A DNA stretch of 55,897 bases. It comes from Yersinia similis. GTDB taxonomy: Bacteria > Pseudomonadota > Gammaproteobacteria > Enterobacterales > Enterobacteriaceae. The position numbers and the translations under genes were made by a program. The notes beneath the pieces are model-generated. The model did no database searches and was not told the origin of the DNA. It saw nothing but the letters and a program-made list of their open reading frames with translations. The stretch is from positions 1-55,897 of the forward strand of contig NZ_CGBP01000031.1 of the NCBI RefSeq assembly GCF_001053095.1, in the 5' to 3' direction. Below, one piece after another: positions 8,857 through 17,730 of the stretch (the stretch's first letter is position 1; every line of letters begins with the position of its first letter).

Positions 8857-11016
8857 TTACGTGATCACATAACCAAAGATACGCCGCCAAGACACATCAC
8901 CTTTTTCGATATAAACGCCCTGTAACTCAGGTGAAAAACCTGGCAGTAAGTTAATCCCCTCTTCCAACGCCAGAAAATAACGCTGAACCGCCCCCCCCCA
9001 AACTTCGCCGGGCACCACACACAACACACCCGGCGGATAAGGCAAGGCTCCTTCGGCGGCAATACGGCCTTCAGCTTCAGCAATAGGGATCAGCTCAATA
9101 TTATCGCGGATAAACTGAATATTGGCGTCTTGTGGGTTCATGACTACCCGCGGGAAACTGGCTTTACGGAACATATCCTTTTGCAATTGCTTAACGTCAT
9201 GGCTGACGTACAGGTCATGCATTTCCTGGCATAACTGACGCAAGGTATAACCGTGATAACGCTCTTCATTCTTACGATAGATCGTCGGTAATACATCACA
9301 CAGCTTCGCATCTTGTTCAACATAGCGTTCAAACTGCACCAGCATATCAACCAAGTGTGCCATTTTGGCGGTATTTTCTGCAGGGGTCAGCAGGAACAGG
9401 ATCGAGTTAAGATCACATTTTTCCGGCACAATCCCATTTTCACGCAGGAAAGTCGCCAAAATAGCCGCCGGAATACCAAACGAAGTATATCGGCCAGTGC
9501 TGGCATCAATTCCCGGCGTCGTCAGCAATAATTTGCACGGATCAACCAAATACTGATCTTGGTTATATCCCTCAAATCCATGCCAACGTTCATCTGGGAC
9601 AAAATTAAAGAAGCGCGCATCATTGGCAATCACATCAGTAGCATAATCTTGCCAATTTTTACCGCCAACAATTGGAGGAATAAAGGGCTGTAACATCGAA
9701 CAGCGTGCCAATAATGATTTACGAGTTTCAATACCGAGTTTTACGCAATCCATCCACATACGGCGGCCACTGTCACCAAAGTGTATTTTGGCATTAACAT
9801 CCAATGCCGCAAATAATGGATAAAACGGACTGGTCGATGCATGTAGCATAAAGGCATTATTAAAACGCTTATGGTTACAGTGACGTTTCTGTCCTTTAAT
9901 GTGATTATCTTTTTTATGTACCTGAGAGGTCTGAGAAAAACCAGCCTGCTGCTTGTGTACCGATTGAGTCACAATAATTCCAGGATCATTTTCATTTAAT
10001 TCCAGCAATAACGGTGAGAAATCCTTCATCATCGGAATAAATTGTTCGTAACCCACCCAAGCAGAATCAAACAAAATGTAATCGCATAAATGACCAATGC
10101 TATCAACTACTTGGCGGGCGTTATATACCGTGCCGTCGTAGGTACCCAATTGAATGATCGCTAATCGGAATGGCCGAGTCTCTTCTGCACGCTCGGGAGC
10201 AACTTCACGCAACTGTTGACGTAAATAATCTTCATTGAAACAGTGCGCATCAATGCCACCAATAAAACCAAAGGGGTTACGGGCCGTTTCCAGATAAACT
10301 GGCGTTGCGCCCGCCTGGATCAGCGCACCATGATGGTTAGATTTATGGTTATTGCGGTCAAACAACACCAAATCACCACGAGTCAGTAGAGCGTTGGTCA
10401 CGACTTTGTTGGCCGCCGAGGTACCGTTCAGGACAAAATAGGTTTTATCGGCATTGAATACCTTAGCAGCATATTTCTGTGCATCTTTTGCCGCCCCTTC
10501 ATGGATAAGTAAATCACCTAATTTGACATCCGCATTACACATATCTGAACGAAAAATCGTCTCACCATAGAATTCAAAAAACTGGCGTCCTGCAGGATGC
10601 TTGCGAAAAAATTCGCCCCCCTGATGGCCAGGGCAAGCAAAGGTCGAGTTATTCATCTCGACATATTTTTTCAGTGTTGAGAAAAAAGGTGGTAAGAGAT
10701 TCTTTTGATATTCACTGGCGGCAGCTTCTACCTGAGCGTTATAAAAAGCTTTATTTGCTTCACCAAGCGTAATGACACCTTTAATCAAGGGCAAATAATC
10801 AGCAGAGACCGTCTGTTCTACCGTCACGGCAATAAACGCAGGAATAGCAAAACCAAGGCCATGCAGCATTGACAATATACCTGCATTTGCATCTTCAACC
10901 GACATTACCACGGCGGCAACATCAGTAAAATCAGTCTGATTGAGGTACACCACTCCGCGCTGAGTTTCTACATAAGAAGCCAGGCGGGCGCTTGTTGCTA
11001 TTTTTAATAGTGTCAT
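8857..11016 (-). CDS. speC: Ornithine decarboxylase (biosynthetic type)
   Basis: PLP-dependent enzyme converting L-ornithine to putrescine and CO2. The 719-aa product has the OKR_DC N-terminal wing (TDFTDVAAVVMS), the major PLP domain with FACPGHQ, NGTSAANK, DRNNHKS and the PLP lysine in SVHKQQAGFSQTSQ (about residue 354), and the C-terminal domain (EGALPYPPGVLCVVPGE). It is colinear with E. coli SpeC (711 aa). I prefer SpeC to the inducible SpeF because no putrescine-ornithine antiporter gene (potE) follows. The start at 11016 fits the family length; an in-frame extension to 11181 has no family counterpart. Confidence 0.9.
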   Translation of the reverse strand: MTLLKIATSARLASYVETQRGVVYLNQTDFTDVAAVVMSVEDANAGILSMLHGLGFAIPAFIAVTVEQTVSADYLPLIKGVITLGEANKAFYNAQVEAAASEYQKNLLPPFFSTLKKYVEMNNSTFACPGHQGGEFFRKHPAGRQFFEFYGETIFRSDMCNADVKLGDLLIHEGAAKDAQKYAAKVFNADKTYFVLNGTSAANKVVTNALLTRGDLVLFDRNNHKSNHHGALIQAGATPVYLETARNPFGFIGGIDAHCFNEDYLRQQLREVAPERAEETRPFRLAIIQLGTYDGTVYNARQVVDSIGHLCDYILFDSAWVGYEQFIPMMKDFSPLLLELNENDPGIIVTQSVHKQQAGFSQTSQVHKKDNHIKGQKRHCNHKRFNNAFMLHASTSPFYPLFAALDVNAKIHFGDSGRRMWMDCVKLGIETRKSLLARCSMLQPFIPPIVGGKNWQDYATDVIANDARFFNFVPDERWHGFEGYNQDQYLVDPCKLLLTTPGIDASTGRYTSFGIPAAILATFLRENGIVPEKCDLNSILFLLTPAENTAKMAHLVDMLVQFERYVEQDAKLCDVLPTIYRKNEERYHGYTLRQLCQEMHDLYVSHDVKQLQKDMFRKASFPRVVMNPQDANIQFIRDNIELIPIAEAEGRIAAEGALPYPPGVLCVVPGEVWGGAVQRYFLALEEGINLLPGFSPELQGVYIEKGDVSWRRIFGYVIT

Positions 11017-11256
11017 ATCACTTACTCTCAGACGGTCAGGTATGAGGCTGCCATTTTGGCATATCGATGACATCGCATAGCGCGGAACACTAATGCAATG
11101 CCGGTAAATTGATGTCATTAAATGCGCACATTTCCCCGGCGGAAATACACGCCTGAGGGATAGGTGAACTGGTCTCAGCATCGACCAATAGACATCAGTA
11201 AAATCAGAGACTCTGCTCTATTTTTAATAATGCCTAACAGTGAGCAAAAGGTAGCC

Positions 11257-11352
11257 TTACCGCATGGAAGAAATAAGGGGCTTAGTAGAAATAAAGCAGA
11301 AAAGAGGACATGTGAGGCGCTCAATATGCATGGGATTGTGTAAAACTGTCAT
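11257..11352 (-). CDS. Possible leader peptide upstream of speC
   Basis: A 31-residue ORF (MTVLHNPMHIERLTCPLFCF...) lies 240 bases upstream of speC on the same strand. It has the strongest ribosome-binding site of the region (TAGGAGGCGGTT before the ATG). Short leader ORFs control ornithine decarboxylase in enterobacteria: SpeFL stalls ribosomes in response to ornithine upstream of speF. This peptide does not visibly share the SpeFL sequence, so a regulatory role is inferred only from position and ribosome site. Confidence 0.35.
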   Translation of the reverse strand: MTVLHNPMHIERLTCPLFCFISTKPLISSMR

Positions 11353-11685
11353 AACCGCCTCCTACCTGAATACTCGAAATGATATGAACTATAGACATGA
11401 ATTGTAATGCTAAAATTTGCGCAATAGTTGCATGTTTTACCAGAGGGTTCAACCCTTGATAACCAATAAAAATGCATATTTAGTGAATATCTAAGCCATT
11501 GTTATTTAACGAGTCAGAAAAATAAAAAATCTATAAATCAACCAGATGAAATAGTTAGCTGCGTTCCATAAATAGGCATGATTATATCGTTTTAACGTTT
11601 TTTGTTTGAAAAGAGAGCAGTTGATCGCCTTTATATGAGAAACTCATTGACGATTTGATGACAATACGGTTTAATGCGCCCCGTT
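11353..11685. other. Intergenic region between speC leader and tRNA-Phe
   Basis: No gene seen. It should contain the promoters for the reverse-strand leader/speC transcript and for the forward-strand tRNA-Phe. A short inverted repeat GGGTTcAACCC lies near 11447-11457. No convincing -10/-35 pair was found. Confidence 0.4.
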
Positions 11686-11761
11686 GCCCGGATAGCTCAG
11701 TCGGTAGAGCAGGGGATTGAAAATCCCCGTGTCCTTGGTTCGATTCCGAGTCCGGGCACCA
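11686..11761 (+). tRNA. pheV: tRNA-Phe (GAA)
   Basis: A complete 76-nt cloverleaf with encoded CCA: acceptor GCCCGGA pairs with TCCGGGC, D-arm GCTCAGTCGGTAGAGC, anticodon arm GGGGATTGAAAATCCCC with GAA, and T-arm GGTTCGATTCC. It is a common integration site for ICEs and islands. The integrase gene lies 253 bases beyond its 3' end, so the T-arm/acceptor half is the likely attachment core. The locus name pheV is a guess between paralogues. Confidence 0.97.
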
Positions 11762-12013
11762 TTATTCAAAACCTGTTCGTTAAGGATAAATATTCTTAAC
11801 GGGCATGAAAAAGTACCCGGATCATCATCGTGCAAGTAGGCTGCAATTACTACACCTTGGTTGAACATACGGGACGAAGAAACCGGAGGATGTCGATGAC
11901 AAACTTCGGTTTTCTTGCGTCTTAAGGCGGAGGATATTGACAGTTTTTCAGCGCTCCTGTCAATATCCTGTTAAGGAAAGCGGTAGTTTTTTCTTTCTGT
12001 TATGCCGATTTTT

Positions 12014-12982
12014 TTAAAAAACCTCTTTTCTCTCGAAAGTCTCTTCCAACGCCAATCTGAGGCTGTCTATATCGCCCTCAACATATTCCAACGTGACCGC
12101 AATACTTGAATGCCCTAGCAGGGTCTGAACCACTTTCAGATTACGATCCGGTGATTTCATCATCTCAGTGGCGATAGTGTGTCGAAATCGGTGTGGGCTA
12201 ATCGTACAACGGCATTCGACTGAAAGCCTGCGGAAGAAAGAACGTAACGGGGGACTGTCCATATTTTCAGTGACGGTCTCTTTTCTCCCGTCAATCCGGC
12301 TGATGTTGAATAACTGATCCACTTGATTAGCCCCCTTTTCTATCGCCGTGGCAACCAGCCGCTCCAGTCTAGGACGTAACACTCGGGCTATGGGTATCCG
12401 ATGCTCTTTGTGATTTTTCGAGGCTTCTGGCCGTAGATTTATCCACCCGTCATTAAGATTAACGTCTCCCAAGCGTATATGCAGGAGCTGATTTTGTCTC
12501 ATGCCGGTATAACGCAATGTATCAACCACCGTGAGCCAGAACCATGCGGGTCTTAATGCAGATCGTGATTTACCCATTATTCCAACATGCTCTTCCCTTT
12601 CTCTCGCTTCCATAATCAAATAAATTTTTTTAATTTCAGATTGAGTCAGTGTTTTTTTTCGTTTCACATCAGGTCTGACAATAACGCCATTAAACGGATT
12701 ATTTTTGAATGAGACAAGATCATGTAAAAGCGCATGGTTAAAAATAGCTCTCATATGCGCCACTTTATTATTCCAGGTTATTGATGAAAGCCCTTGTTTG
12801 TTCAAGACATGTCGCCGCCAGTTCAAGACGGTTAGTCGGTCAACCTCACCAGGCAACAGATTGTCACCAATATAACGTCTAAAGGAATTAATCACCTTCC
12901 GATAGCTCCATTCTGTTGCAGGCCTTAATGATTTACTAAAAAAATAGTCTTGAAGAATCTCATCATAATTAGCCTGATTCAT
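12014..12982 (-). CDS. int: ICE tyrosine integrase
   Basis: Tyrosine recombinase (322 aa) expected to integrate and excise the element at tRNA-Phe. The N-terminal SAM-like core-binding domain spans about residues 5-110. The catalytic domain shows Arg in RYTGMRQNQLL, the HRFRH box (SPHRFRHTIATEMM), LLGHSS and the nucleophile Tyr in VTLEYVEGD. The ATG at 12982 has GGAG upstream; an ATG four codons earlier is possible. It is convergent with tRNA-Phe and marks the left border of the ICE. Confidence 0.93.
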   Translation of the reverse strand: MNQANYDEILQDYFFSKSLRPATEWSYRKVINSFRRYIGDNLLPGEVDRLTVLNWRRHVLNKQGLSSITWNNKVAHMRAIFNHALLHDLVSFKNNPFNGVIVRPDVKRKKTLTQSEIKKIYLIMEAREREEHVGIMGKSRSALRPAWFWLTVVDTLRYTGMRQNQLLHIRLGDVNLNDGWINLRPEASKNHKEHRIPIARVLRPRLERLVATAIEKGANQVDQLFNISRIDGRKETVTENMDSPPLRSFFRRLSVECRCTISPHRFRHTIATEMMKSPDRNLKVVQTLLGHSSIAVTLEYVEGDIDSLRLALEETFERKEVF

Positions 12983-13023
12983 TTCTATCTCCATATAGAT
13001 TTATTAAATACGTTATTAATGCT

Positions 13024-14220
13024 CTATTTATTAGGCGACAGCCAAATACTGTCAGTGGGCTGAGACCCATTGGTAAAAATAAGTGTGAGTGGGATCATAT
13101 AGCCGAATAATTTGATAAACGAGCCTTCTCTTTTTTCATTTTTATATTTACGATAAATATAAATACCTTTGCCATTTTGCGAATAATGGCGGTGTAGCGT
13201 TTCAAAATCTTTCTGAATATTATCCTTTTCAATCTCGGCGTTTTTCTTTGTGCCTAAATAACGGTAAAAACATTCCGGGGTTTGAACAAAAATATGCTGC
13301 ATCATAACATGTACTAAACTGTCCTGAGCATTGACTGTGAGTACGCCATTAGCCACAGAAGAAACCAGCCAGTTCCAGAAGGATTCTCCAGGCGTTTTGC
13401 CGCCAACCGGAGGCAAGCCCCCTTCATGTCCCGTCTCCTCATCGGTTACAACAGGCGAAGACGTGGTCATTGGCGTGGGTATCTCTTTAGCAGCGAGAGG
13501 CTGAAGGCCGCATTTTTGTCGGGCCTCATTTACAGCGGTGTGAAGTACATCACAATCGGGTTGATTTCCAGAGAGATAAACCAACAGTGTATTGATAGCC
13601 TTAGGCCAGTGAGATAACCAACGCAGGCCTTCTTCAGGAAGCAGACGGTATCCGACCAGAGCCCCCAAAGCAGGCGTATCGGGGCCACTGTCGCAAAACC
13701 TGAACCGCCAAGGGCCAATGGGGGCGGCTATGCCAGGATACCAGCGGGTGCCATCCTGATGGAAAGCGGCTATATCATCCATTCCCGCCAAATCATGCAA
13801 CAGCGCAGCCCAGAATATCGCCGTATACCAGGCGGAACTTTGTGCAGCCTGATCTTCCGGCGCAGCCCCTGGTGGTAGCAGCCATCCCCGTGACAGCCTG
13901 ACAGCACAGACAGCCACGTCTAACGCCTCATCAAGCATTCCGCCTTCCCGTGCATAAGGGCCACTTTGTGCGGCAGGTAGCTGCTGCAACCTGATGGCCA
14001 GTTCCCTGATCGGTATCAGCCAGAAAGCTTCCCAGACCGGACGAGAGAACGGACTGTTTTCCCAAAGTTGCTGAAGTGCTCGCTTGCGGTGATCAACGGA
14101 AAGAAGACTCTCCGCATTCAGAAAGGGAAACCAACCGTTGGGGTCAGCGCTATGTACCGTTGAAGCTGGTAGTGCCTTGCCCCTAATCTGATCAAACTTG
14201 CCTGAAACCCACTTTAGCAT
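13024..14220 (-). CDS. traI: MobH-type relaxase, short TraI (TraI_2 family)
   Basis: Probable DNA relaxase for conjugation (398 aa). The N-terminal half matches the TraI_2 domain of ICE relaxases: GWFPFLNAESLL, YAREGGMLDEALDVAVCAVRL, and the HD-type ALLHDLAGMDDIA metal-binding motif (about residue 142). The C-terminal part (FWNWLVSSVANGVLTVNAQDSLVHVM) matches the winged-helix TraI_2_C domain. Many relatives are 600 aa or longer with a variable middle; here that linker is reduced to about 35 residues, ending with EGGLPPVGGK. It sits next to int, as in PAPI-1/ICEclc-type elements. Confidence 0.82.
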   Translation of the reverse strand: MLKWVSGKFDQIRGKALPASTVHSADPNGWFPFLNAESLLSVDHRKRALQQLWENSPFSRPVWEAFWLIPIRELAIRLQQLPAAQSGPYAREGGMLDEALDVAVCAVRLSRGWLLPPGAAPEDQAAQSSAWYTAIFWAALLHDLAGMDDIAAFHQDGTRWYPGIAAPIGPWRFRFCDSGPDTPALGALVGYRLLPEEGLRWLSHWPKAINTLLVYLSGNQPDCDVLHTAVNEARQKCGLQPLAAKEIPTPMTTSSPVVTDEETGHEGGLPPVGGKTPGESFWNWLVSSVANGVLTVNAQDSLVHVMMQHIFVQTPECFYRYLGTKKNAEIEKDNIQKDFETLHRHYSQNGKGIYIYRKYKNEKREGSFIKLFGYMIPLTLIFTNGSQPTDSIWLSPNK

Positions 14221-14411
14221 TGCGCCCCCGTTTCGATTATTTAGAAAGGGGATTACGCTACGCTTTAGTGGTTAGCAGACAACGAGAAACTCTTAGTCCA
14301 TTTTGGAGACAAAACCCTTGACCTATTTTTCAGCCACAGATGAAGAGTTTCTTCAGGCGCTTAAAGTGCCGTTATGTATAAATGGCGTTTTTGTCCTAAG
14401 GAATCGCAAGT

Positions 14412-14990
14412 GTGAGAACAGATAAGGCTGTCGTGGTCTTCATCGTTGCTGGATGGGCAACCTTTTGTGCCCTTATCGCCACCGCCGTAACATCATTTCC
14501 TATCGCATTAGAGAATTTATTTATTCAACCCTCCCTATTCCTTTCTCCGTTACTGCTAAAGCCCTTGTCCTGTCTGATATGGCGATTCAGAAAGCCAATA
14601 TTTGTACTAAAGAAAAAATCAGGTTGTATTTGGCTACACCTCAATCCTTGGGTCAGCACCGGCCAACTTAGTGTCAGGGAGATCACTGAGTTTTGGTTCT
14701 CACTCATCGTCACACTCAAATCTTCTTTGGCGCAGTCACCTCAGCCCATCATCATGTCTTCTCACCTTTTGAGTTCAAAGCGTATTGCCAGACTGCGGCG
14801 ACAATTCCCTGCCGAATACTATCGGTTTCATTCCATCAATAGGAGCGTCGGACACACAGAGCACATCGGTTTACAGTTAGAGATTTTAATCAAAGAATGG
14901 CGGTGGTTTACCCCCTCCACGCAGGGTGGCATTGTGGTGATACGCAGACGACAACTCGATGTATTTGATGAGGAAACTCGCCCTGAATAG
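14412..14990 (+). CDS. Uncertain ORF beside the relaxase gene
   Basis: A 192-aa forward reading frame begins at GTG with a well-placed AAGGA. I recognise no domain. The N-terminal half is hydrophobic and compositionally odd, while the last 75 residues look more protein-like. Other frames in 14310-14670 also carry protein-like stretches, so this may be a frameshifted remnant. It is opposite in direction to its neighbours. Confidence 0.3.
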   Translation: MRTDKAVVVFIVAGWATFCALIATAVTSFPIALENLFIQPSLFLSPLLLKPLSCLIWRFRKPIFVLKKKSGCIWLHLNPWVSTGQLSVREITEFWFSLIVTLKSSLAQSPQPIIMSSHLLSSKRIARLRRQFPAEYYRFHSINRSVGHTEHIGLQLEILIKEWRWFTPSTQGGIVVIRRRQLDVFDEETRPE

Positions 14991-15072
14991 GGGAGCCCCC
15001 CCATTCAGGATGGTTTGTTAAGAACGGGATGCTATCCCATTGAGGTGATATTCCCTTAAGTGTGGCATTAAT

Positions 15073-15978
15073 TTATACCGCGGCTTCTTCCTGTCCATTA
15101 ACCGTGACTTCTTCAACTTTCAGTGGAGGTAAAAATGGCCCGGCACCGTACTCTCCGCTGTCTACATGGTCACCGCGATCATAACAATCGTAACCGCGGA
15201 TACCGTTGACCGGTTCCTGATACCAATGGCGGATCTCGCAGTCAAATACCGCTGAAAGTTCCCCCATCAGTTCAGCAGACGGCGGATAAGACGGAGAATC
15301 AAAATCCAGTCGCAGGCTGTTTATTCTGTCACGCTGCCAGATAATATTCTGACCAGAAGGCCACGCCATCCCATATAAGTGACTATAGAGATCATGGGTT
15401 GTCGATACTCCAGTCAATAATGGGCTATTACCATTGAGTTCAATGGCCAAACGCGTCGGGATAATCATCAACATATCGCAATTACAGGCATGTTCCTGCA
15501 TTACCCCCAGTTTCGTCCAACAATCAGCACCATTGATGTGAGATGACCAACTGGCCACACCAAACCAGTCAGGATACTGACGAGCTATCAGTTGCGTTAT
15601 TATCTGGCGTGCCCCCTCGGGAATTGTCTCCCATTTAACGGATGCAATACCTGATTGCAGGTAGATTCGGTCAATCTGGCGAATGGTGTCGCCATCCAGC
15701 ACCGCATCTTTCAATAACAAATCCAGCCAGTGCTGAAAGGCCAAATTACTCGCCACAGCGGAACCCGTACCATGAGAAACAAGGCGAGGGAAAGGTGGAT
15801 ACTCCATGCATTTCACCGGTTTCAATATTCCTGCACAACCCGCCAGAAATAACCTGATACTTTGCTGGATCGCATGGCGATAAAGAGGGACTTCTTCACC
15901 GGTTACCCACTGCTGCATGATGTCAACGAACACGGAACGCCCGGTGATTTCCAGTCGGTTTTTGCACCATTCGAACAT
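15073..15978 (-). CDS. DUF1281 (Api92-like) mobile-element protein
   Basis: 301-aa protein of the DUF1281/ferredoxin-like family common on plasmids and ICEs, of unknown function. Hallmarks are the N-terminal MFEWCKNRLEITG (family form M-W-C-N-L-I-G) and a C-terminal WYQEPVNGIRGYDCY region. The start at 15978 was chosen over 16023 because it places MFEWC at the N-terminus and has GAGGAG upstream. It lies just downstream of the ArdC-like gene in the same direction, probably in one early-transfer operon. Confidence 0.75.
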   Translation of the reverse strand: MFEWCKNRLEITGRSVFVDIMQQWVTGEEVPLYRHAIQQSIRLFLAGCAGILKPVKCMEYPPFPRLVSHGTGSAVASNLAFQHWLDLLLKDAVLDGDTIRQIDRIYLQSGIASVKWETIPEGARQIITQLIARQYPDWFGVASWSSHINGADCWTKLGVMQEHACNCDMLMIIPTRLAIELNGNSPLLTGVSTTHDLYSHLYGMAWPSGQNIIWQRDRINSLRLDFDSPSYPPSAELMGELSAVFDCEIRHWYQEPVNGIRGYDCYDRGDHVDSGEYGAGPFLPPLKVEEVTVNGQEEAAV

Positions 15979-16087
15979 GGCTTTACTCCTCTTTTGATCA
16001 TAAAAAAGAGGGAGCCGCCCCACAGGGACAAGGCCCCCGATGGGTTTGGTTACTGACTCAAATCGAAACTGCCGTTATGGCATTGTC

Positions 16088-17059
16088 TTAGCCGTCGTTA
16101 CCAATTTGTTGGGTTAACAAAAACTCAGACGCCTGACGTGCTTGTCGGCAGGCGCGGAATAGCGCCTTTTTGTCTTTTCTGAGCCTTTTCAGCCAACCAC
16201 TGATATAACTCTCGTGTTGCACCTCGCCATAAATACCCAGCTCCGCGCAGAGAAAAGCACTACCCAGTTCTGCAATAAGCTCCTCAAACGCATAAATGGG
16301 ATCGCCAAAAGTGCGAGTTGACGAGGTTATTCCCTCGCGGTTCAGGCGCTTCTGATGGCCACTCGCGTGGATCAGTTCGTGCAACAGCGTGGACCAATAA
16401 TCTGCTTCGGTAAAAAACTGCCCAACGAGCGGCATGATAATTTCGTCCGTTAATGGTCGATAAAATGCCCGATTCTGTCTTCTCGGTGTGGTTTTCACAC
16501 CACTGTGATTGAGTATTTCCACTACCCGATTCATCAACGGCGCACTTAGGATCTCAATTTCATCCTGAACCATCAGTTGAACAGGCTGAGTCGCCATAAG
16601 CTCCGGCAGACCTTCACACTGATCCGTGTTAAACAACTGCAAGGACTTCATCATCGAGCAGCGTTTCATGAGCGGTTTTCCTGCGCCATCAAACAGCTTA
16701 TTACCCTGCTCATCTTCAGCTTGTTTTTCAAACGGTTTGAAAATAACAGCAAGGCTACAGCTCTCGCCTTTTCGCACCTGACCACCCGCTTTCTGAGCTT
16801 GGCGATAGGTCAGCCAGCGATCAGAGCCAAAACCTCGCTCTTCACCCGCCATCCATAACAACGGGATATTCACCCCTTGATACGGACGCCCTGTCAATGC
16901 ATTGGTTGGCAGCGAACTGCCCTCTGGCTTTCTTACTGAACGCCAGGGCTTGCGCCAGGGAATAGTGCCTTTTTCCAGTGCCACAATAATTTTATCTGTG
17001 ACCTGTTGATATAAATCAGCGCGTTTGTGAGCCTTACGGCAAGAAGTCGATTTTTTCAT
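16088..17059 (-). CDS. ardC: ArdC-type antirestriction protein
   Basis: 323-aa protein with an N-terminal ArdC ssDNA-binding domain (about residues 10-130: KIIVALEKGTIPWRKPW, NALTGRPYQGVN, WLTYRQAQKAGGQVRKGE) and a C-terminal zincin-like metallopeptidase domain with LLHELIHASGHQKR (about residues 221-234). Its distal glutamate is probably in AFEELIAELGSAFL. ArdC proteins protect incoming single-stranded conjugative DNA against type I restriction. GAGG precedes the start. Confidence 0.88.
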   Translation of the reverse strand: MKKSTSCRKAHKRADLYQQVTDKIIVALEKGTIPWRKPWRSVRKPEGSSLPTNALTGRPYQGVNIPLLWMAGEERGFGSDRWLTYRQAQKAGGQVRKGESCSLAVIFKPFEKQAEDEQGNKLFDGAGKPLMKRCSMMKSLQLFNTDQCEGLPELMATQPVQLMVQDEIEILSAPLMNRVVEILNHSGVKTTPRRQNRAFYRPLTDEIIMPLVGQFFTEADYWSTLLHELIHASGHQKRLNREGITSSTRTFGDPIYAFEELIAELGSAFLCAELGIYGEVQHESYISGWLKRLRKDKKALFRACRQARQASEFLLTQQIGNDG

Positions 17060-17232
17060 GGGATGAACCTCAAAAAAGGCGCACCCCAGCCAGTGGCGGA
17101 GTGCGCCACAGGTGGATAAAAGGGGATCGAGATCCCAAATGGATATGTCATTAAATGACGATGATTATCACGGAGTCGAAAGTGGATGTAACTATGCGGT
17201 AAAGTGAGCCTTAACCCGAAGGTCTCTGTTTG

Positions 17233-17366
17233 CAAAGGTTAACAGATTTAGGTGTACCGCCCGAAAGCGCCATCTCACAGGTCATGATGGCATTGGCATG
17301 TGATTACCCGAAAGCGTTCCTCTCAAATCACGGGAACATTGGCCGTTGTCAAAGACAACATTTAAC
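17233..17366 (+). repeat. ICE repeat locus A: two 46-47-bp tandem units
   Basis: Two tandem units share CCCGAAAGCG (at 17260 and 17307), a TCTCA stretch, and a closing CATTGGC (17291-17297 and 17337-17343), spaced 46-47 bp. The whole 134-bp block, including the leading CAAAGGTTAAC, recurs at 25041-25168. A short frame crosses it, but the repeats and the second copy argue for a non-coding role (protein-binding iterons or structured RNA). Confidence 0.7.
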
Positions 17367-17483
17367 CAACAAATCGTACACAATCCCTCTAAGTCAGGCA
17401 AGGGTGTTTGTCGTGTGAGTCTTGGACAACAATGTGCCAGCCAGCCAATTCCAAGACGATATTTGCTTGTTTTCTCTGCATTC

Positions 17484-17522
17484 TTAGTGTGTTAATGTTA
17501 ACCATATATAATGGATGGTTAA
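17484..17522 (+). promoter_or_regulatory. Promoter with overlapping palindromic operator (Rhs operon)
   Basis: A perfect TATAAT (17507-17512) has a weak TTAGTG 17 bases upstream. The -10 box sits inside an inverted repeat, TTAACCAT (17498-17505) with ATGGTTAA (17515-17522). Binding of a dimeric repressor there would block the promoter. The inner core ACCAT-N9-ATGGT is the same as at 51389-51407. It drives the small ORF, EagR and Rhs genes. Confidence 0.55.
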
Positions 17523-17535
17523 TGCCGAGGGAATG

Positions 17536-17730
17536 ATGAATACGCAGGATATTTTCAGGACAAGATGGTCTTTACCGCCAGTTTATCCCCACGTTCAGTT
17601 AAACACGGCACAATACCAACAGGCCGGTATCACCTCTCCCTTATCAAGCCTTGTCGGCTTATTGAACCTCACGTTAACCAGAGATAAAAGAATGCGTATC
17701 CATTATGGATATCATGGAGGGCAGAAATGA
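17536..17730 (+). CDS. Small unrecognised protein in the Rhs operon
   Basis: 64-aa product (MNTQDIFRTRWSLPPVYPHV...) with no recognised domain. GAGGGA lies just before tandem ATGs at 17533 and 17536. Its stop codon overlaps the EagR start (ATGA), implying coupled translation. It may be a truncated relic of a larger gene, or a real accessory of the Rhs effector cluster. Confidence 0.5.
   Translation: MNTQDIFRTRWSLPPVYPHVQLNTAQYQQAGITSPLSSLVGLLNLTLTRDKRMRIHYGYHGGQK

Noticed and set aside
8857..11016. Inducible ornithine decarboxylase SpeF
   Set aside because: No potE downstream, and the upstream ORF lacks SpeFL sequence; SpeC fits better, though not with certainty.
11016..11181. Upstream extension of speC (774-aa frame)
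   Set aside because: The extra 55 residues have no family counterpart, and the ATG at 11016 gives the usual length.
17230..17418. Short ORF over repeat locus A
   Set aside because: The homologous locus B does not keep the frame, so the repeats are better explained as non-coding.
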